Shown here piece by piece: positions 51,864-61,846 of a DNA stretch of 64,000 bases (position 1 is its first letter; every line of letters starts with the position of its first letter). Source of the DNA: Anaerolineae bacterium (GTDB lineage: Bacteria > Chloroflexota > Anaerolineae > Aggregatilineales > J027). Below the pieces are notes generated by a model. The model ran no database searches and was not told the DNA's origin. It saw only the letters and a program-made list of their open reading frames with translations. Made by a program: the position numbers and the translations under genes. The stretch covers positions 1 through 64,000 of the forward strand of contig WBUL01000013.1 of NCBI GenBank assembly GCA_008933735.1, read 5' to 3'.

Positions 51864-52942
51864 ATAACCTCGTTAATCACTTGTGCCACGCGCTCGCGCT
51901 CTGCCTCGGTCAGCAGAGGATGAATCGGCAGACTCATGACTTCGCGGGTGGCTTTTTCCGTTTGTGGTAAATCAATGTTTTCATATCCGCCCATCTTCTC
52001 GAAAATTGGCTGGCGGTGAATGGGCAGAGGATAGTAGACACGCACACCAACGCCTTTGGCCTGAATTTGCTTCATGACCTCGTCCCGGTCTACACCGTCG
52101 GGCATCCGAATCGTGTACTGGTGATAGACATGGGTAGCATTGTCGCGCACCAGGGGTTTGATGACGTTTTTCAGAGTCTCGTTGTAGTAAGAGGCATTGT
52201 TATTGCGGATGGCCGTCCACTTCGGCAGGTTATCCAGTTGAATCAGACCCATGGCTGCCATAAGATCGGTCATGCGGAAATTAAAACCGACCATTTCATG
52301 GAGATACTGCTGGCTCATGCCATGATTGCGGATCATACGGGCGCGTTCTGCGACCTCATCATCCTGGGTGGTTAACATGCCACCTTCACAGGTAGTCATA
52401 TTTTTGGTGGGGTAAAAGCTAAAACCACTCGTGCCCCATGTCCCGACGAAGCGCCCCTCCAGCTTTGCACCATGAGATTGAGCCGCATCTTCCAGCAGGA
52501 TCAGGCCATGTTTTTTCGCCAGCGCTTCAAAAGCGGGCATATCCGCCGCCTGTCCGTAGAGGTGAACCGGCATGATGGCTTTGGTTTTTTCGGTAATGAC
52601 GGATTCGGCGGAGGCGGGGTCAAGATTGAAAGTTTCAGGATCAATATCGGCGAAAACGGGTTTGGCCCCAGTGAACAAAATCGAGGATGCTGTTGCAAAG
52701 AAACTGAATGAAGGAATAATCACTTCATCCCCTGCGCCAATGCCGTTTGCCAGCATCGCCATTTGCAGGGCCGTTGTGCCGTTGGTAGAAGCAATCGCGT
52801 GTTTGACGCCATGATATTCAGCAAACCGCCGCTCGAATTCCTGGACTTTGGGCCCCTGAGCGATCATACCGCTGCGGATGACTTCGCTGATCGCAGCAAT
52901 TTCACGTTCCCCAACATTGGGTTTAGAAATAGGAATATTCAT
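51860..52942 (-). CDS. DegT/DnrJ/EryC1/StrS aminotransferase (WbpE-like)
   Basis: The product is 360 residues. STNGTTALQMAMLA and ILLEDAAQSHGAKLEG are family motifs. The PLP lysine lies in SFYPTKNMTTCEGGML. It transfers an amino group to the 3-keto sugar nucleotide to give the 3-amino sugar. It overlaps the acetyltransferase and the oxidoreductase genes by 4 nt each. Confidence 0.92.
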   Translation of the reverse strand: MNIPISKPNVGEREIAAISEVIRSGMIAQGPKVQEFERRFAEYHGVKHAIASTNGTTALQMAMLANGIGAGDEVIIPSFSFFATASSILFTGAKPVFADIDPETFNLDPASAESVITEKTKAIMPVHLYGQAADMPAFEALAKKHGLILLEDAAQSHGAKLEGRFVGTWGTSGFSFYPTKNMTTCEGGMLTTQDDEVAERARMIRNHGMSQQYLHEMVGFNFRMTDLMAAMGLIQLDNLPKWTAIRNNNASYYNETLKNVIKPLVRDNATHVYHQYTIRMPDGVDRDEVMKQIQAKGVGVRVYYPLPIHRQPIFEKMGGYENIDLPQTEKATREVMSLPIHPLLTEAERERVAQVINEVI

Positions 52943-53514
52943 GCCTTTAACCTGATTTCCCGGTTACAAGATTGACAAATCGCGCTGGCTGGCGGGTTAG
53001 CGACATTAACGTGTAAACGCTGTCCACACGCGCAAACGTAATCCAGCAGTCGTGCCGGATTGCCCGCTGCCAGCCCATAATTCGGTACATCTTTGGTGAC
53101 GACCGCGCCAGAACCAATCATCGCCCATTCGCCAATGGTCACCCCGCAGACGATCACCGCGTTCGCGCCAATTGCAGCCCCTTTTTTGACCAGTGTATAG
53201 CTGATGGTCCAGTCCGCCGCGCCCTTGAGTTCCATTTCCGGTGTCACAGCACGCGGCACTTTGTCATTGGTAAAAACGGCGTGCGGGCCGACAAATACGC
53301 CATCTTCAATGGTGACGCCTTCATAGACCGACACATAGTTTTGGATTTTGACACGGCTGCCGATTTTGACGTGCTGGTCAATGTAGACACCTCGCCCGAT
53401 GATGCACTCTGTCCCGATCACTGCGCCAGGGCGTACCTGCACCAGGTGCCAGATGCGTGTCCCTTCCCCAATCTGCACATCACCTTCAACCACTGCGGAG
53501 TCATGAATTCTCAT
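52939..53514 (-). CDS. Left-handed beta-helix N-acetyltransferase (WbpD-like)
   Basis: The product is 191 residues. Hexapeptide repeats run from VVEGDVQIGEGTRIW through GVTIGEWAMIGSGAVVT. The last 40 residues carry two CxxC-type pairs (YVCACGQRLHV and AICQSCNREI), a small zinc ribbon after the acetyltransferase fold. It would acetylate the 3-amino group to finish the diacetamido sugar. The start overlaps the GT39-like gene stop by 4 nt. Confidence 0.9.
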   Translation of the reverse strand: MRIHDSAVVEGDVQIGEGTRIWHLVQVRPGAVIGTECIIGRGVYIDQHVKIGSRVKIQNYVSVYEGVTIEDGVFVGPHAVFTNDKVPRAVTPEMELKGAADWTISYTLVKKGAAIGANAVIVCGVTIGEWAMIGSGAVVTKDVPNYGLAAGNPARLLDYVCACGQRLHVNVANPPASAICQSCNREIRLKA

Positions 53515-55508
53515 TCTTTACCTTCTACTGAGATTCGGAAAAGTTCAAAAATGCCATCTACCCCGTCGGTCACGGGCAGTCGTTCGCCTGTCTGCGCGTC
53601 ATACAACCCGACCCGCAGCACATACTCACCCGGCGGCAAGTCATCTGGCAGAGGCAGTTCAAACTGGTCAAACACCCACTCGAATTGACGCCATTGTGAG
53701 GTCGGGTAGGTGGCTTCGCGTCCGGCGGGGCGATCAATCTGCGCGACCAGTTCCCCGGTCTCCAGACTAAACAGATGGTTAAATACGATGTAATCTCCAC
53801 CCGGTGCCCGCAGCGCCTTCCAGAAAAACTTGTACTTGAGTGTTTCTCCTGGCTGAACGACCTGGTTTTCCAGATCATAGCCGTGCAGGAGAAAAGTATG
53901 ACCATAGTTGGCATCTGTGATGACCTGGGGGCGAAACGCCAACATGATGATGCGGTCAGGGCCAGAATATGCATCACCCTCAAACCGTGCTAAAACTTCT
54001 ACCCCCGCATCGAATAAATCCTGCAACTCGTGACCTGCGTAATAGCCGCCATATTCGATGGACGTTCTGTCTGCCACCAGATAATAAAATCCCTGATTCT
54101 CCCAATCCTTGGGGGAACGGTCATTGAGGCGGTATACCCGTTCAGCAAGGAAGTGCTTGGGATTATCATAACCGTTGGCTTCCCAGAATTCGTAGGGGAT
54201 ATTTTCAACCGCTATGCTGCTGCCCTCCTGCACGTTTTCATTGAACCATCGGACGGTCTCAAGCCGTGTGTCTGGTTTAGTGAATTCGATGTTCTGCGTC
54301 CAGGATTCGACGGCCAGAGGGAACATGAGAATGGCTGCGACAACTGCCCCCGCCACTTTTGAATACTGAGCCAGGCCGTGAATACCCACTGACCAGAAAA
54401 CCAACAGCAGCACCATGGCTCCCATCAGTTGACGGCCTTCAGTAACCCGGAACAGGCTGAAAGACAACAGCGTCAGAAAACTGCATATGCCTAGTGCCAG
54501 CAAACTGAGATGATCAAATTCAGGGCTGTGTCGTAGTGCTGCATAACCTATCCCCAGCAGGACAATCGGAATAGCAATGCCGGGAAAAAACAGGGAAAAA
54601 ATCTCAAAATTGCGTTCCAGACGGGTCGGCACAGTCAGCGGAAACTGATTGACAACCGCACGAAATTCAGGTGAATCCGGAGAGACCCCGTTTTGTTGCA
54701 GTACCCGAACCTCGCCTTCCAGATGGGCAGTGTGATTTAAATAATCGTAGTACAAATCCGCGCTGGAAACGCTGCGAATCGCAAGGTAAACCAGCGGCAG
54801 CCCCAGAATCGTGCTTGGTAGAATCACCCGCGTGACCAGATAGCGCGGTGAAACCCGCAGCAGGAAAGCCAGCAGCATCATGGCAGGCAGCATCAAAACT
54901 GTGGCGTAATTATATTTACTCAACGCCGCCAGAATGCCGGCCACCGTTGCAAAGACCAGCTGCCGATAGGAAAAACGGCGGTAGGCTTCAATCGAAAGCC
55001 AGGCGGAGGCAGTAAAAAACATCAGCCCCGCACCATCTGCCACGCCGCGCTGCCCGAACATGACAGTGGCAGGCCAGATGGCGAACATCAGCGCGGATAG
55101 CAGTCCCACAGCCGCGTGATTCGTGGCACGGCGACCCAGGTGGTAAATAAACGTGATGGTCAGCAGGGCATATAATAAGCTGAAGATGCGTCCGAACAGG
55201 ACTTGCAGCCACAGGGGAGCATCTCCAAAAAACAGTTTTAGAACACCATGTGTCAGCGCGATTTCCCACGAGCGAAGGGGCGGATAGTTGGTCATATCAC
55301 TGACCCCCAGTACGTAGGATTGGATACCGCCGGTTTCATAGACAGAAATGCCGTTGTTGATGAGTCGGGTTTCATCCCCATGAAAGAACCAGGGCAGTGT
55401 CCAGATGAGACCGTGTATCCGAATCAACGCCCCAATGAGGAGAACCACAACGAGAAGGTACTGCGGGGTTCGCCAGGTTTTTTTAAGGGAAGGTGCCAAC
55501 CTGTTCAT
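53511..55508 (-). CDS. GT39/ArnT-like multi-spanning glycosyltransferase with beta-sandwich tail
   Basis: The product is 665 residues from the ATG at 55508. It has an FFHGDETRLINNGISVYETGG segment after the first helix; the His-Gly-Asp-Glu acidic pair is typical of GT-C enzymes. About ten helices follow, then a soluble C-terminal domain from about 430. The tail ends with LPPGEYVLRVGLYDAQTGERLPV. These enzymes use a lipid-linked sugar on the outer face. It is the first gene of the wbpD-E-B-A operon. A related tail is found in the 59.8 kb gene. Confidence 0.8.
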   Translation of the reverse strand: MNRLAPSLKKTWRTPQYLLVVVLLIGALIRIHGLIWTLPWFFHGDETRLINNGISVYETGGIQSYVLGVSDMTNYPPLRSWEIALTHGVLKLFFGDAPLWLQVLFGRIFSLLYALLTITFIYHLGRRATNHAAVGLLSALMFAIWPATVMFGQRGVADGAGLMFFTASAWLSIEAYRRFSYRQLVFATVAGILAALSKYNYATVLMLPAMMLLAFLLRVSPRYLVTRVILPSTILGLPLVYLAIRSVSSADLYYDYLNHTAHLEGEVRVLQQNGVSPDSPEFRAVVNQFPLTVPTRLERNFEIFSLFFPGIAIPIVLLGIGYAALRHSPEFDHLSLLALGICSFLTLLSFSLFRVTEGRQLMGAMVLLLVFWSVGIHGLAQYSKVAGAVVAAILMFPLAVESWTQNIEFTKPDTRLETVRWFNENVQEGSSIAVENIPYEFWEANGYDNPKHFLAERVYRLNDRSPKDWENQGFYYLVADRTSIEYGGYYAGHELQDLFDAGVEVLARFEGDAYSGPDRIIMLAFRPQVITDANYGHTFLLHGYDLENQVVQPGETLKYKFFWKALRAPGGDYIVFNHLFSLETGELVAQIDRPAGREATYPTSQWRQFEWVFDQFELPLPDDLPPGEYVLRVGLYDAQTGERLPVTDGVDGIFELFRISVEGKE

Positions 55509-55541
55509 CGCCCCAGCATTGTAGCCCAATCTATTAACAGC

Positions 55542-56693
55542 CTACAATACACTTTCCTCACGCTTGCCTAACGCCAAATATAACTTGATAAGGCGGTCAG
55601 CCAGTGTTTGGATGTCATATTCCTGAAATATGCGTGTTCGGGCGGATGCCATATCCGGTGGATTTGCCAGCGTATCCAGCCATGCCTGGGCTAGCTTTTC
55701 CGGATCATTCGGCGGGACAAGCTGGGCCGCGAAATTTTCCTTGAATAAATCCCGCACGCCGCCAACGTCTGTCGAAACAACGGGGATACCTGCCGCTATG
55801 GCTTCGATCAAAGAAACAGGTGTGCCTTCGTTGTCAGAAGTGATCGTTACCAGGCTTACGTTGCTGTACACCGGAGTCATGTCCTGAATCCAGCCTGTGA
55901 TCGTGATCACTTTCTGAAAGTCCCATGCGCGAATTTGCTGCTCAATGTCCTGCCGCAGTTCGCCGTCCCCGATGATAAGAAATCGCACGTCAGGGCGCTG
56001 ATCATGCACGAGCTTTGCTGCCTGTAAGAACAGCAGGTGATTCTTAATGGGCACCAACCGCCCCACCACCGCGATCAAAGGTGCATCTGCGGGCAGATTC
56101 CACTGCTGCCGGAAATGACCTTCTTCCAACCGCGTGAATGACTGCAAATCCAAGCCCAAAGGAATGACTTCAATCTTGTTTTTCGGCGCAATAGAGTACA
56201 CTTCACTGAGTTCGGTGCGGAGCGCTTCGCTAAGCGTAATAATCCTGGATGATATGAGGGCAGAAAGGCGTTCCATCCACAGGAATAGTCGGGTTTTAAG
56301 CGGGCCAAAATATCCGTGAAACACATGCCCATGAAAGGTGTGCACTCGTACCGGGATTCGTGCCAGAAACGCCGCCCAGCGTCCAACAAAGCCGGCTTTG
56401 GCAGTATGGGTGTGCACGATATCGGGCCTGTGCTGGCGCATCAGGCGGTAAAGCTGCCAGATGGTTTTCAGATCGTGGATAGGGGAAAGCTCGCGTTCCA
56501 GAGCGGGTAAAATAACTGAACGAACACCTAAATTTTCTGCCAGATAGTGCATATCACCTTCGTGTTCGCTGACCCGACCATGTACCAGAATGACTTCGAT
56601 AGAGTCGTTTTTTTGGAGCGTACTAACCGTTTGCAGCACGTTCAGCGCCACGCCCCCAATGTTCAGCCGTGCTACAATCATCATCACTTTCAT
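55542..56693 (-). CDS. GT4-family glycosyltransferase
   Basis: The product is 383 residues. ARLNIGGVALNVLQ is the acceptor-side glycine loop. AVVGRLVPIKNHLLFLQAA and TSDNEGTPVSLIEAIAAGIPVV are the donor-side motifs of GT4, with EGTPVSLIEA holding the EX7E motif. It is a cytoplasmic retaining transferase likely to build the polysaccharide repeat. Its start overlaps the stop of the preceding GT4 gene by 4 nt. Confidence 0.9.
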   Translation of the reverse strand: MKVMMIVARLNIGGVALNVLQTVSTLQKNDSIEVILVHGRVSEHEGDMHYLAENLGVRSVILPALERELSPIHDLKTIWQLYRLMRQHRPDIVHTHTAKAGFVGRWAAFLARIPVRVHTFHGHVFHGYFGPLKTRLFLWMERLSALISSRIITLSEALRTELSEVYSIAPKNKIEVIPLGLDLQSFTRLEEGHFRQQWNLPADAPLIAVVGRLVPIKNHLLFLQAAKLVHDQRPDVRFLIIGDGELRQDIEQQIRAWDFQKVITITGWIQDMTPVYSNVSLVTITSDNEGTPVSLIEAIAAGIPVVSTDVGGVRDLFKENFAAQLVPPNDPEKLAQAWLDTLANPPDMASARTRIFQEYDIQTLADRLIKLYLALGKREESVL

Positions 56694-57772
56694 GACTGCA
56701 TGACCTCAGCATATAAAGTCACGGTCTGTTCAATCATTCGTTGGGGGGTGAATGTGGTTGTTAATCGTTCCCGTCCGGCTTCGCCCATTTTTTTTGCTAA
56801 TTCAGGGTTGTCCAGCAGATTTTTGATAGCGCTGGCTATCGAATCCGGGTCACGGGGCGGGACGAGAATACCTGTTTTGCCATCCTCAACCACCTCAGGC
56901 ACCGCCGATACACGGCTGGCAACAATAGGCACACTTTGGGCCATCGCCTCCAGAAAAACCAGCCCGAATCCTTCCCACAACGACGGGGCGAGGAAGATAT
57001 CAAACCGCGCCATGAGCTCCTTTGCATCTTTCCGCCAGCCGAGAAATTGCACACGATCAGAAATCCCCAAGTTTTTCGCTTGCAGTTCTAAAGTGCTGCG
57101 TAAAGCCCCATCCCCCACAATCATATAATGCAAATTGGGATATTCGGGTGTGAGTTTTGCGACAGCATCCAGCGCGTAAGCGATTCCTTTTTGCGGCACA
57201 AGCCGGCATACCGAACCAATGAGCTTCACCCCTGTTTCTTCTTTCTGAATGGGAAGTGGGGTGAATCCGTAATAAATCGTTTGAATTTGCTCCGGATGCG
57301 CTCCCTCAACCTCGATCAAAAACCGGCGTATTGTATCGGATATGGCAATCCCCTTGTCTGTGAGGCGCCACAGAATCCAACTGCGAAGTCTGAAAATCGG
57401 ATGACGACGGAACGGGTCGTCATTATGGCTGGAATTAATGACATGAGGTACGCCCGCCAATTTTGCGGCAGGGATGGCATAGGTTTCTGCCTGTACCAGA
57501 TGGGTATGCACAATGTCCGGTTTTTGCTGGCGCAGATAGCGCACCAGCTTAAGGAAAAATCCGGGCGCGAAATTCCCTGGCATGACCCAGCGTTCTATTG
57601 GAATGCTGCGTCGTTGTGCCTCTTTCACGATATCATCAGCCTGGTTGTCGGCAGAAACCCACAACAGCATACGCGCATCAATCCCCTGTTCGCGCAGCCC
57701 CGCCAGGAGAATCATCAGATGATTTTCCGCTCCGGCTAAACCGAGACCTTTGAGAATGTGTAATACCTGCAT
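56690..57772 (-). CDS. GT4-family glycosyltransferase
   Basis: The product is 360 residues. It begins MQVLHILKGLGLAGAENHLM and has GSVCRLVPQKGIAYALDA, FLAPSLWEGFGLVFLEAM (EX7E) and VVEDGKTGILVPPRDPDSI. It is related to the next GT4 gene and probably adds another residue to the same glycan. A longer frame reading back to 57814 is rejected because a TACAAT box lies 10 nt before the ATG at 57772 and no Shine-Dalgarno exists. Confidence 0.9.
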   Translation of the reverse strand: MQVLHILKGLGLAGAENHLMILLAGLREQGIDARMLLWVSADNQADDIVKEAQRRSIPIERWVMPGNFAPGFFLKLVRYLRQQKPDIVHTHLVQAETYAIPAAKLAGVPHVINSSHNDDPFRRHPIFRLRSWILWRLTDKGIAISDTIRRFLIEVEGAHPEQIQTIYYGFTPLPIQKEETGVKLIGSVCRLVPQKGIAYALDAVAKLTPEYPNLHYMIVGDGALRSTLELQAKNLGISDRVQFLGWRKDAKELMARFDIFLAPSLWEGFGLVFLEAMAQSVPIVASRVSAVPEVVEDGKTGILVPPRDPDSIASAIKNLLDNPELAKKMGEAGRERLTTTFTPQRMIEQTVTLYAEVMQS

Positions 57773-57782
57773 AACGGCGCGA

Positions 57783-57811
57783 ATTGTAGCACAGGTCATG
57801 GAAGCATTGAA
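57783..57811 (-). promoter_or_regulatory. Candidate promoter of the GT4 gene pair
   Basis: TTCAAT, a 17-nt spacer and TACAAT on the minus strand. The -10 ends 10 nt before the ATG at 57772, so any leader would be only a few bases long. Confidence 0.4.
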
Positions 57812-57870
57812 CAATCGCCCTATGGGGTCTGCTGCTCTTAAGGTAAGCTAGACGTTTTGAGGAGGTCAGC

Positions 57871-59844
57871 ATGTGCGGAATTGCCGGTATTGTAGACTTC
57901 AAGTATCAACGAGCGGCGCAGCATATCGGAAAAATGGCGGATACCCTCTCTCATCGTGGGCCGGACGATGAGGGATTCTCGCTGTTTCAGATTTCGACGG
58001 GGGAATTTCGCGCGGCATGTGGCAAGGATACTCCCTCAGAACTTGCCTATATGCCTGCCATCAGTGCCTTAAAAGATTATCCCTGTGATGCAGCGCTGGC
58101 TCACCGCCGTCTCTCGATTTTGGATCTGTCTCCTGCTGGTCATGGCCCGCTCACCACTACCGACGAGCAAATCTGGATTACTTACAACGGTGAAGTTTAT
58201 AACTACATCGAGCTTCGCGTTGAATTGGAAAAATTTGGTCATACCTTCCAGTCGGGAACGGATACTGAAGTTATTGTCGCCGCGTACCGCCAGTGGGGAA
58301 CGGATTGTATTCCCCGGTTTAACGGTATGTTTTCCTTCGGTTTGTGGGACAGGCAGCAAAATCGGCTGTTCTGTGTTCGTGACCGGTTTGGCATCAAGCC
58401 GTTCTATTACTTTTTTAGAGATGGTTACTTTGCATTTGCCTCGGAAATCAAGGCGCTGGTGACGAATCCTGAAATTCCCTGCTGTGCTAAACCAGAAAAA
58501 ATCTACAACTACCTGGTTAACGGCGCAATCGTTTCCGATGAGGATACGTTTTTTGAGGGTATTCACCAGCTCCCCGGCAGCCATGCTCTGACCTTAAACG
58601 CGGAGGGTGAATTAACAATCTGGCGCTACTATGACTTTGAATATCAGACCCACTTCACAGGGAATAATTATCAGGAACAAGTTGAAGCCTTCCGCGATCT
58701 GCTGACCGATTCGATTCGGCTGCGTCTTCGGAGCGATGTCGCCATTGGCACGTCTTTAAGCGGTGGATTGGATTCGTCGAGTGTGGTCATGCTGGCGAAT
58801 AAGCTGCTGCAAGAGGAGCAGGGCATTCGGCGGGACGTGATTGGCGACCAGCAGCGTGTTTTTTGTGCTGTGTATGCGGGCGAAAAGTTCGACGAAAAAC
58901 AGTATATGGATACAGTGATCGCCCAGACAGGTGCTCAGAGCAATTTTACCCGCCCGGACGCACAAAAGTTGTGGGAACATCTGGAGCGGCTTATCTGGCA
59001 TCAGGACGAGCCATTTAGTTCAACTGCGATTTTCGCCCAATATTGCGTGATGGAGCTCACCCGCCAGAACGGTGTCACGGTGCTGTTGGATGGGCAGGGC
59101 GGGGATGAAGTGTTGGGGGGCTATCACTTCTACTATGGTTACTATCTTGCTAATGCGCTCCGGGCAGGGCGGCCTGACCGTTTTGTAAAAGAATTACGCG
59201 GGGCAAGGGACGTGGCAAATGCGAAATGGCTGCCCACCCTGGCGATTACTGGCTATAACCTTGCTCCTGCGCTGCTGCAAAACATGGGTTGGAAGCTGGC
59301 AGGTGCAAAAATGCAGTCCAACAAGCCGATTTCCCCGGAATTCATCGCGCCGGATTTCCGTTATAACGGCGTGTCGCAGATCAAACACAATGCCTATCCT
59401 ACGCTGGCGCAAAAACTTTATGATGATGTATGGAGTACCAATCTGCCTGCTCTGCTGCGTTATGAAGACCGCAATTCAATGGCTTTTTCAATCGAGGCGC
59501 GGGTGCCGTTCCTTGATTACCGGCTGGTGGAATTTGCCTTTTCGACCAGCGCCGATGCCCACATCCGTAATGGCTGGACGAAGGTACTGCTGCGAGACGC
59601 GATGAAAGGGATATTGCCGGAAAAAATCCGGCTGCGGCGTGATAAAGAAGGCTATACCACACCGCAGTCGCGCTGGCTGCAAGAATTGACCCCACAGATT
59701 AATACGCTCTTCAGTCAGGATGTGCGCTCGAAAAATTACCTGTCCGCCGAAGCCATCAGGAAATTACAGTCTCCTGATGCCTATCAAATCAGCGGGCTGT
59801 GGCGGCTGGTGAATCTGGAGGTATGGCTGCGTGCCTTCCACTAA
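57871..59844 (+). CDS. asnB: Glutamine-hydrolysing asparagine synthase family protein
   Basis: This is 657 residues. After the initiator Met, Cys2 is the glutaminase nucleophile (MCGIAGIVDF), followed by LSHRGPDDEG and LAHRRLSILDL. The synthetase half has the PP-loop SLSGGLDSSSV. It makes asparagine from aspartate, or amidates sugar carboxylates as in some O-antigen clusters. The uronic acid pathway nearby makes the second option worth noting. GAGGAGG lies about 7 nt before the ATG. It overlaps the next gene by 14 nt. Confidence 0.9.
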   Translation: MCGIAGIVDFKYQRAAQHIGKMADTLSHRGPDDEGFSLFQISTGEFRAACGKDTPSELAYMPAISALKDYPCDAALAHRRLSILDLSPAGHGPLTTTDEQIWITYNGEVYNYIELRVELEKFGHTFQSGTDTEVIVAAYRQWGTDCIPRFNGMFSFGLWDRQQNRLFCVRDRFGIKPFYYFFRDGYFAFASEIKALVTNPEIPCCAKPEKIYNYLVNGAIVSDEDTFFEGIHQLPGSHALTLNAEGELTIWRYYDFEYQTHFTGNNYQEQVEAFRDLLTDSIRLRLRSDVAIGTSLSGGLDSSSVVMLANKLLQEEQGIRRDVIGDQQRVFCAVYAGEKFDEKQYMDTVIAQTGAQSNFTRPDAQKLWEHLERLIWHQDEPFSSTAIFAQYCVMELTRQNGVTVLLDGQGGDEVLGGYHFYYGYYLANALRAGRPDRFVKELRGARDVANAKWLPTLAITGYNLAPALLQNMGWKLAGAKMQSNKPISPEFIAPDFRYNGVSQIKHNAYPTLAQKLYDDVWSTNLPALLRYEDRNSMAFSIEARVPFLDYRLVEFAFSTSADAHIRNGWTKVLLRDAMKGILPEKIRLRRDKEGYTTPQSRWLQELTPQINTLFSQDVRSKNYLSAEAIRKLQSPDAYQISGLWRLVNLEVWLRAFH

Positions 59845-61801
59845 GTGGATCTATCCGATCTGTGTGTTTTTTGCCATCCTGTTGTATCTGTTGACGCAGA
59901 ATCACGAATATCCGCACCCGGACAGCAGTTATCTGAATGCGCGTTATGCCCGCCACCTCGTTGAGGGGAAGGGATTCGTTTTTAACCCGGACGAAAAAAT
60001 CCTGCTGACCTGGTCGCCGTTGATTGTGCTGGCTCATGCGGCGGTTTCTCTCCCCGCTGGCGAAGTCAATAGCCCGCCTGTACTCCTGTGGCTGGTCATG
60101 ATGGGTATTGGGGCGGCGGCGTTGGCGAGAAATTTCTCCCATGCGGGTTTACCCTTTGAATGGGGCATCGGCGCTGCGCTGGCCTGGGCAGTTTTTCTGG
60201 CTGCGGATGTGTCCTTTGGCGGTGTGGCCGGGTGGTTGGCCGCTTTTTCACTGGTGGCTGTTGATCTGGCTTGGTCGCAAAAATGGCGACTTGCAGGCAT
60301 TATGGCCGGGCTTATGATTTTGATCTCGCCTGTCGCCCTTATTTTTGTCATCCTCCTCGGAATTCAGGCGGTTCGTGAAAAAGCTGTTTACTGGCGCTGG
60401 ACAGTGTGGCCTGCCCTGGTCTGGTACGGCTTTGCAGCGTGGTATTTCGATGACTTACACGGTTTGACCCTTGCTCCGCTTGCTGAATCGCAGATTTCCA
60501 GTGAGGTTATTCTGGTTTTCGGGGCGGTGGTACTTTTCTGGGCCTATCGTTCCCTCAAAAGGTCGCCCCCTCTACTAATTCTGATTATTGTGTGGGGCGT
60601 CGGATACAGCCTTTTTTCCGCTGAGATGGCTTTGCTCACTTTGACGCTGGTGATTGTTATCCTATTTACGCTGCAACATGAAACCAAAATCTTAAAAATG
60701 GCATCCGGCTTAACAGCGGTGGTGCTGCTTGCACTTCTGATTACTCAATCTGAACCTCGCGGAAGCGTGGCTGACACAGAAACAGTTGGCAGCAGCGTCG
60801 GTTACTGGGGCAGTGACAAGGAAGCCTTCCATATCAAAGGGGTGGCTTATCAAATGGAGGGCAGACGTAATCCACAGTTATATGTGCTTGATACGTTTGA
60901 GGATGTGCTGCTTGCGACCGCCCCTGATTTTCTGCTGCCGTCCGATGAAAATGTCGTGTTTCCTACGAGTGTGCCTGTTCAACTGCTTAATTACTCGAAC
61001 GAAGACGGAATCTGGCGGCGCGGCACCGATTGTTTTCCCTGGCAGGAAGCACAGGAAGTTAATCTTGATTTTGGGCCGGATCTGCGCCTTAAAAATATCG
61101 GATCGGATCGGGGACACATTGCACCGGGCGGAGTTTTGCGCCTGCGATTGGATTGGGAACTGAAAAATCAGTATACGCCAGTGTATGATGTGCTGATGAT
61201 CTTCCAGGTGCTGGATGATGGCGAAGCCGTATTAAGCGGAATTGAGCAGACTTTTCCCCCCGAACGCTGGGAAAATTTGCAGACAACGACCTATCATGTC
61301 GTTCCTGTCAGCGAGGACGCGCCGCCAGGGTTGTATGATATTTTGCTGATTGTGGGATACAACGGTGGAACTCTGGCAAGACACGTCCTGGTGACTGTTA
61401 AAATCCCGGCCCCAACAGACCGCGAATTTACCGCCCCGCCGCTGGCGTATTTTAATGATCTGGCCGAACTCATGCAGGCCACAATAACCCAGGAGGGGGA
61501 AAACCTGCTGGTGAATCTGGTATGGCGTGCACAGGATACATTCACAGCGGATTATACCGTCTTTGTTCATTTGACCCCCGCAGATGACGTACAACCCGTT
61601 GCACAGGGAGACGCGCCGCCAGAATATGGCACGCTGCTTTGGGAAAAAGGTGAAATTATTGAAGATGCTCACACGATTCCGCTGGCAAATGTGCCGCCGG
61701 GTCAATATGTGGTGAGGGTTGGCTTTTTCCATCCTGAACAGGGCCGGATTCCGCTTGTTGATGGTCGTGATGCTTTTGTGGTTGGTGAATTTGAAAAGTA
61801 A
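59831..61801 (+). CDS. Multi-spanning GT39-like membrane protein with C-terminal beta-sandwich domains
   Basis: This is 656 residues from a GTG inside the end of asnB. About nine helices follow a short N-terminus with HPDSSYLNARYARHLVEGKGFVF, like mannosyltransferase-type membrane enzymes, though the Asp-Glu pair of GT39 is replaced by PDSS. The last 250 residues are soluble, with two beta-sandwich modules ending APPGLYDILLIVGYNGG and VPPGQYVVRVGFFHPEQGR. The latter matches the tail of the 53.5 kb gene. It is probably a glycan-linked envelope enzyme; activity is uncertain. Confidence 0.6.
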   Translation: MPSTKWIYPICVFFAILLYLLTQNHEYPHPDSSYLNARYARHLVEGKGFVFNPDEKILLTWSPLIVLAHAAVSLPAGEVNSPPVLLWLVMMGIGAAALARNFSHAGLPFEWGIGAALAWAVFLAADVSFGGVAGWLAAFSLVAVDLAWSQKWRLAGIMAGLMILISPVALIFVILLGIQAVREKAVYWRWTVWPALVWYGFAAWYFDDLHGLTLAPLAESQISSEVILVFGAVVLFWAYRSLKRSPPLLILIIVWGVGYSLFSAEMALLTLTLVIVILFTLQHETKILKMASGLTAVVLLALLITQSEPRGSVADTETVGSSVGYWGSDKEAFHIKGVAYQMEGRRNPQLYVLDTFEDVLLATAPDFLLPSDENVVFPTSVPVQLLNYSNEDGIWRRGTDCFPWQEAQEVNLDFGPDLRLKNIGSDRGHIAPGGVLRLRLDWELKNQYTPVYDVLMIFQVLDDGEAVLSGIEQTFPPERWENLQTTTYHVVPVSEDAPPGLYDILLIVGYNGGTLARHVLVTVKIPAPTDREFTAPPLAYFNDLAELMQATITQEGENLLVNLVWRAQDTFTADYTVFVHLTPADDVQPVAQGDAPPEYGTLLWEKGEIIEDAHTIPLANVPPGQYVVRVGFFHPEQGRIPLVDGRDAFVVGEFEK

Positions 61802-61846
61802 GTTTTGTTTTTCTGAACCATTCTGGATGCTGTGAAAGGACAGGTT

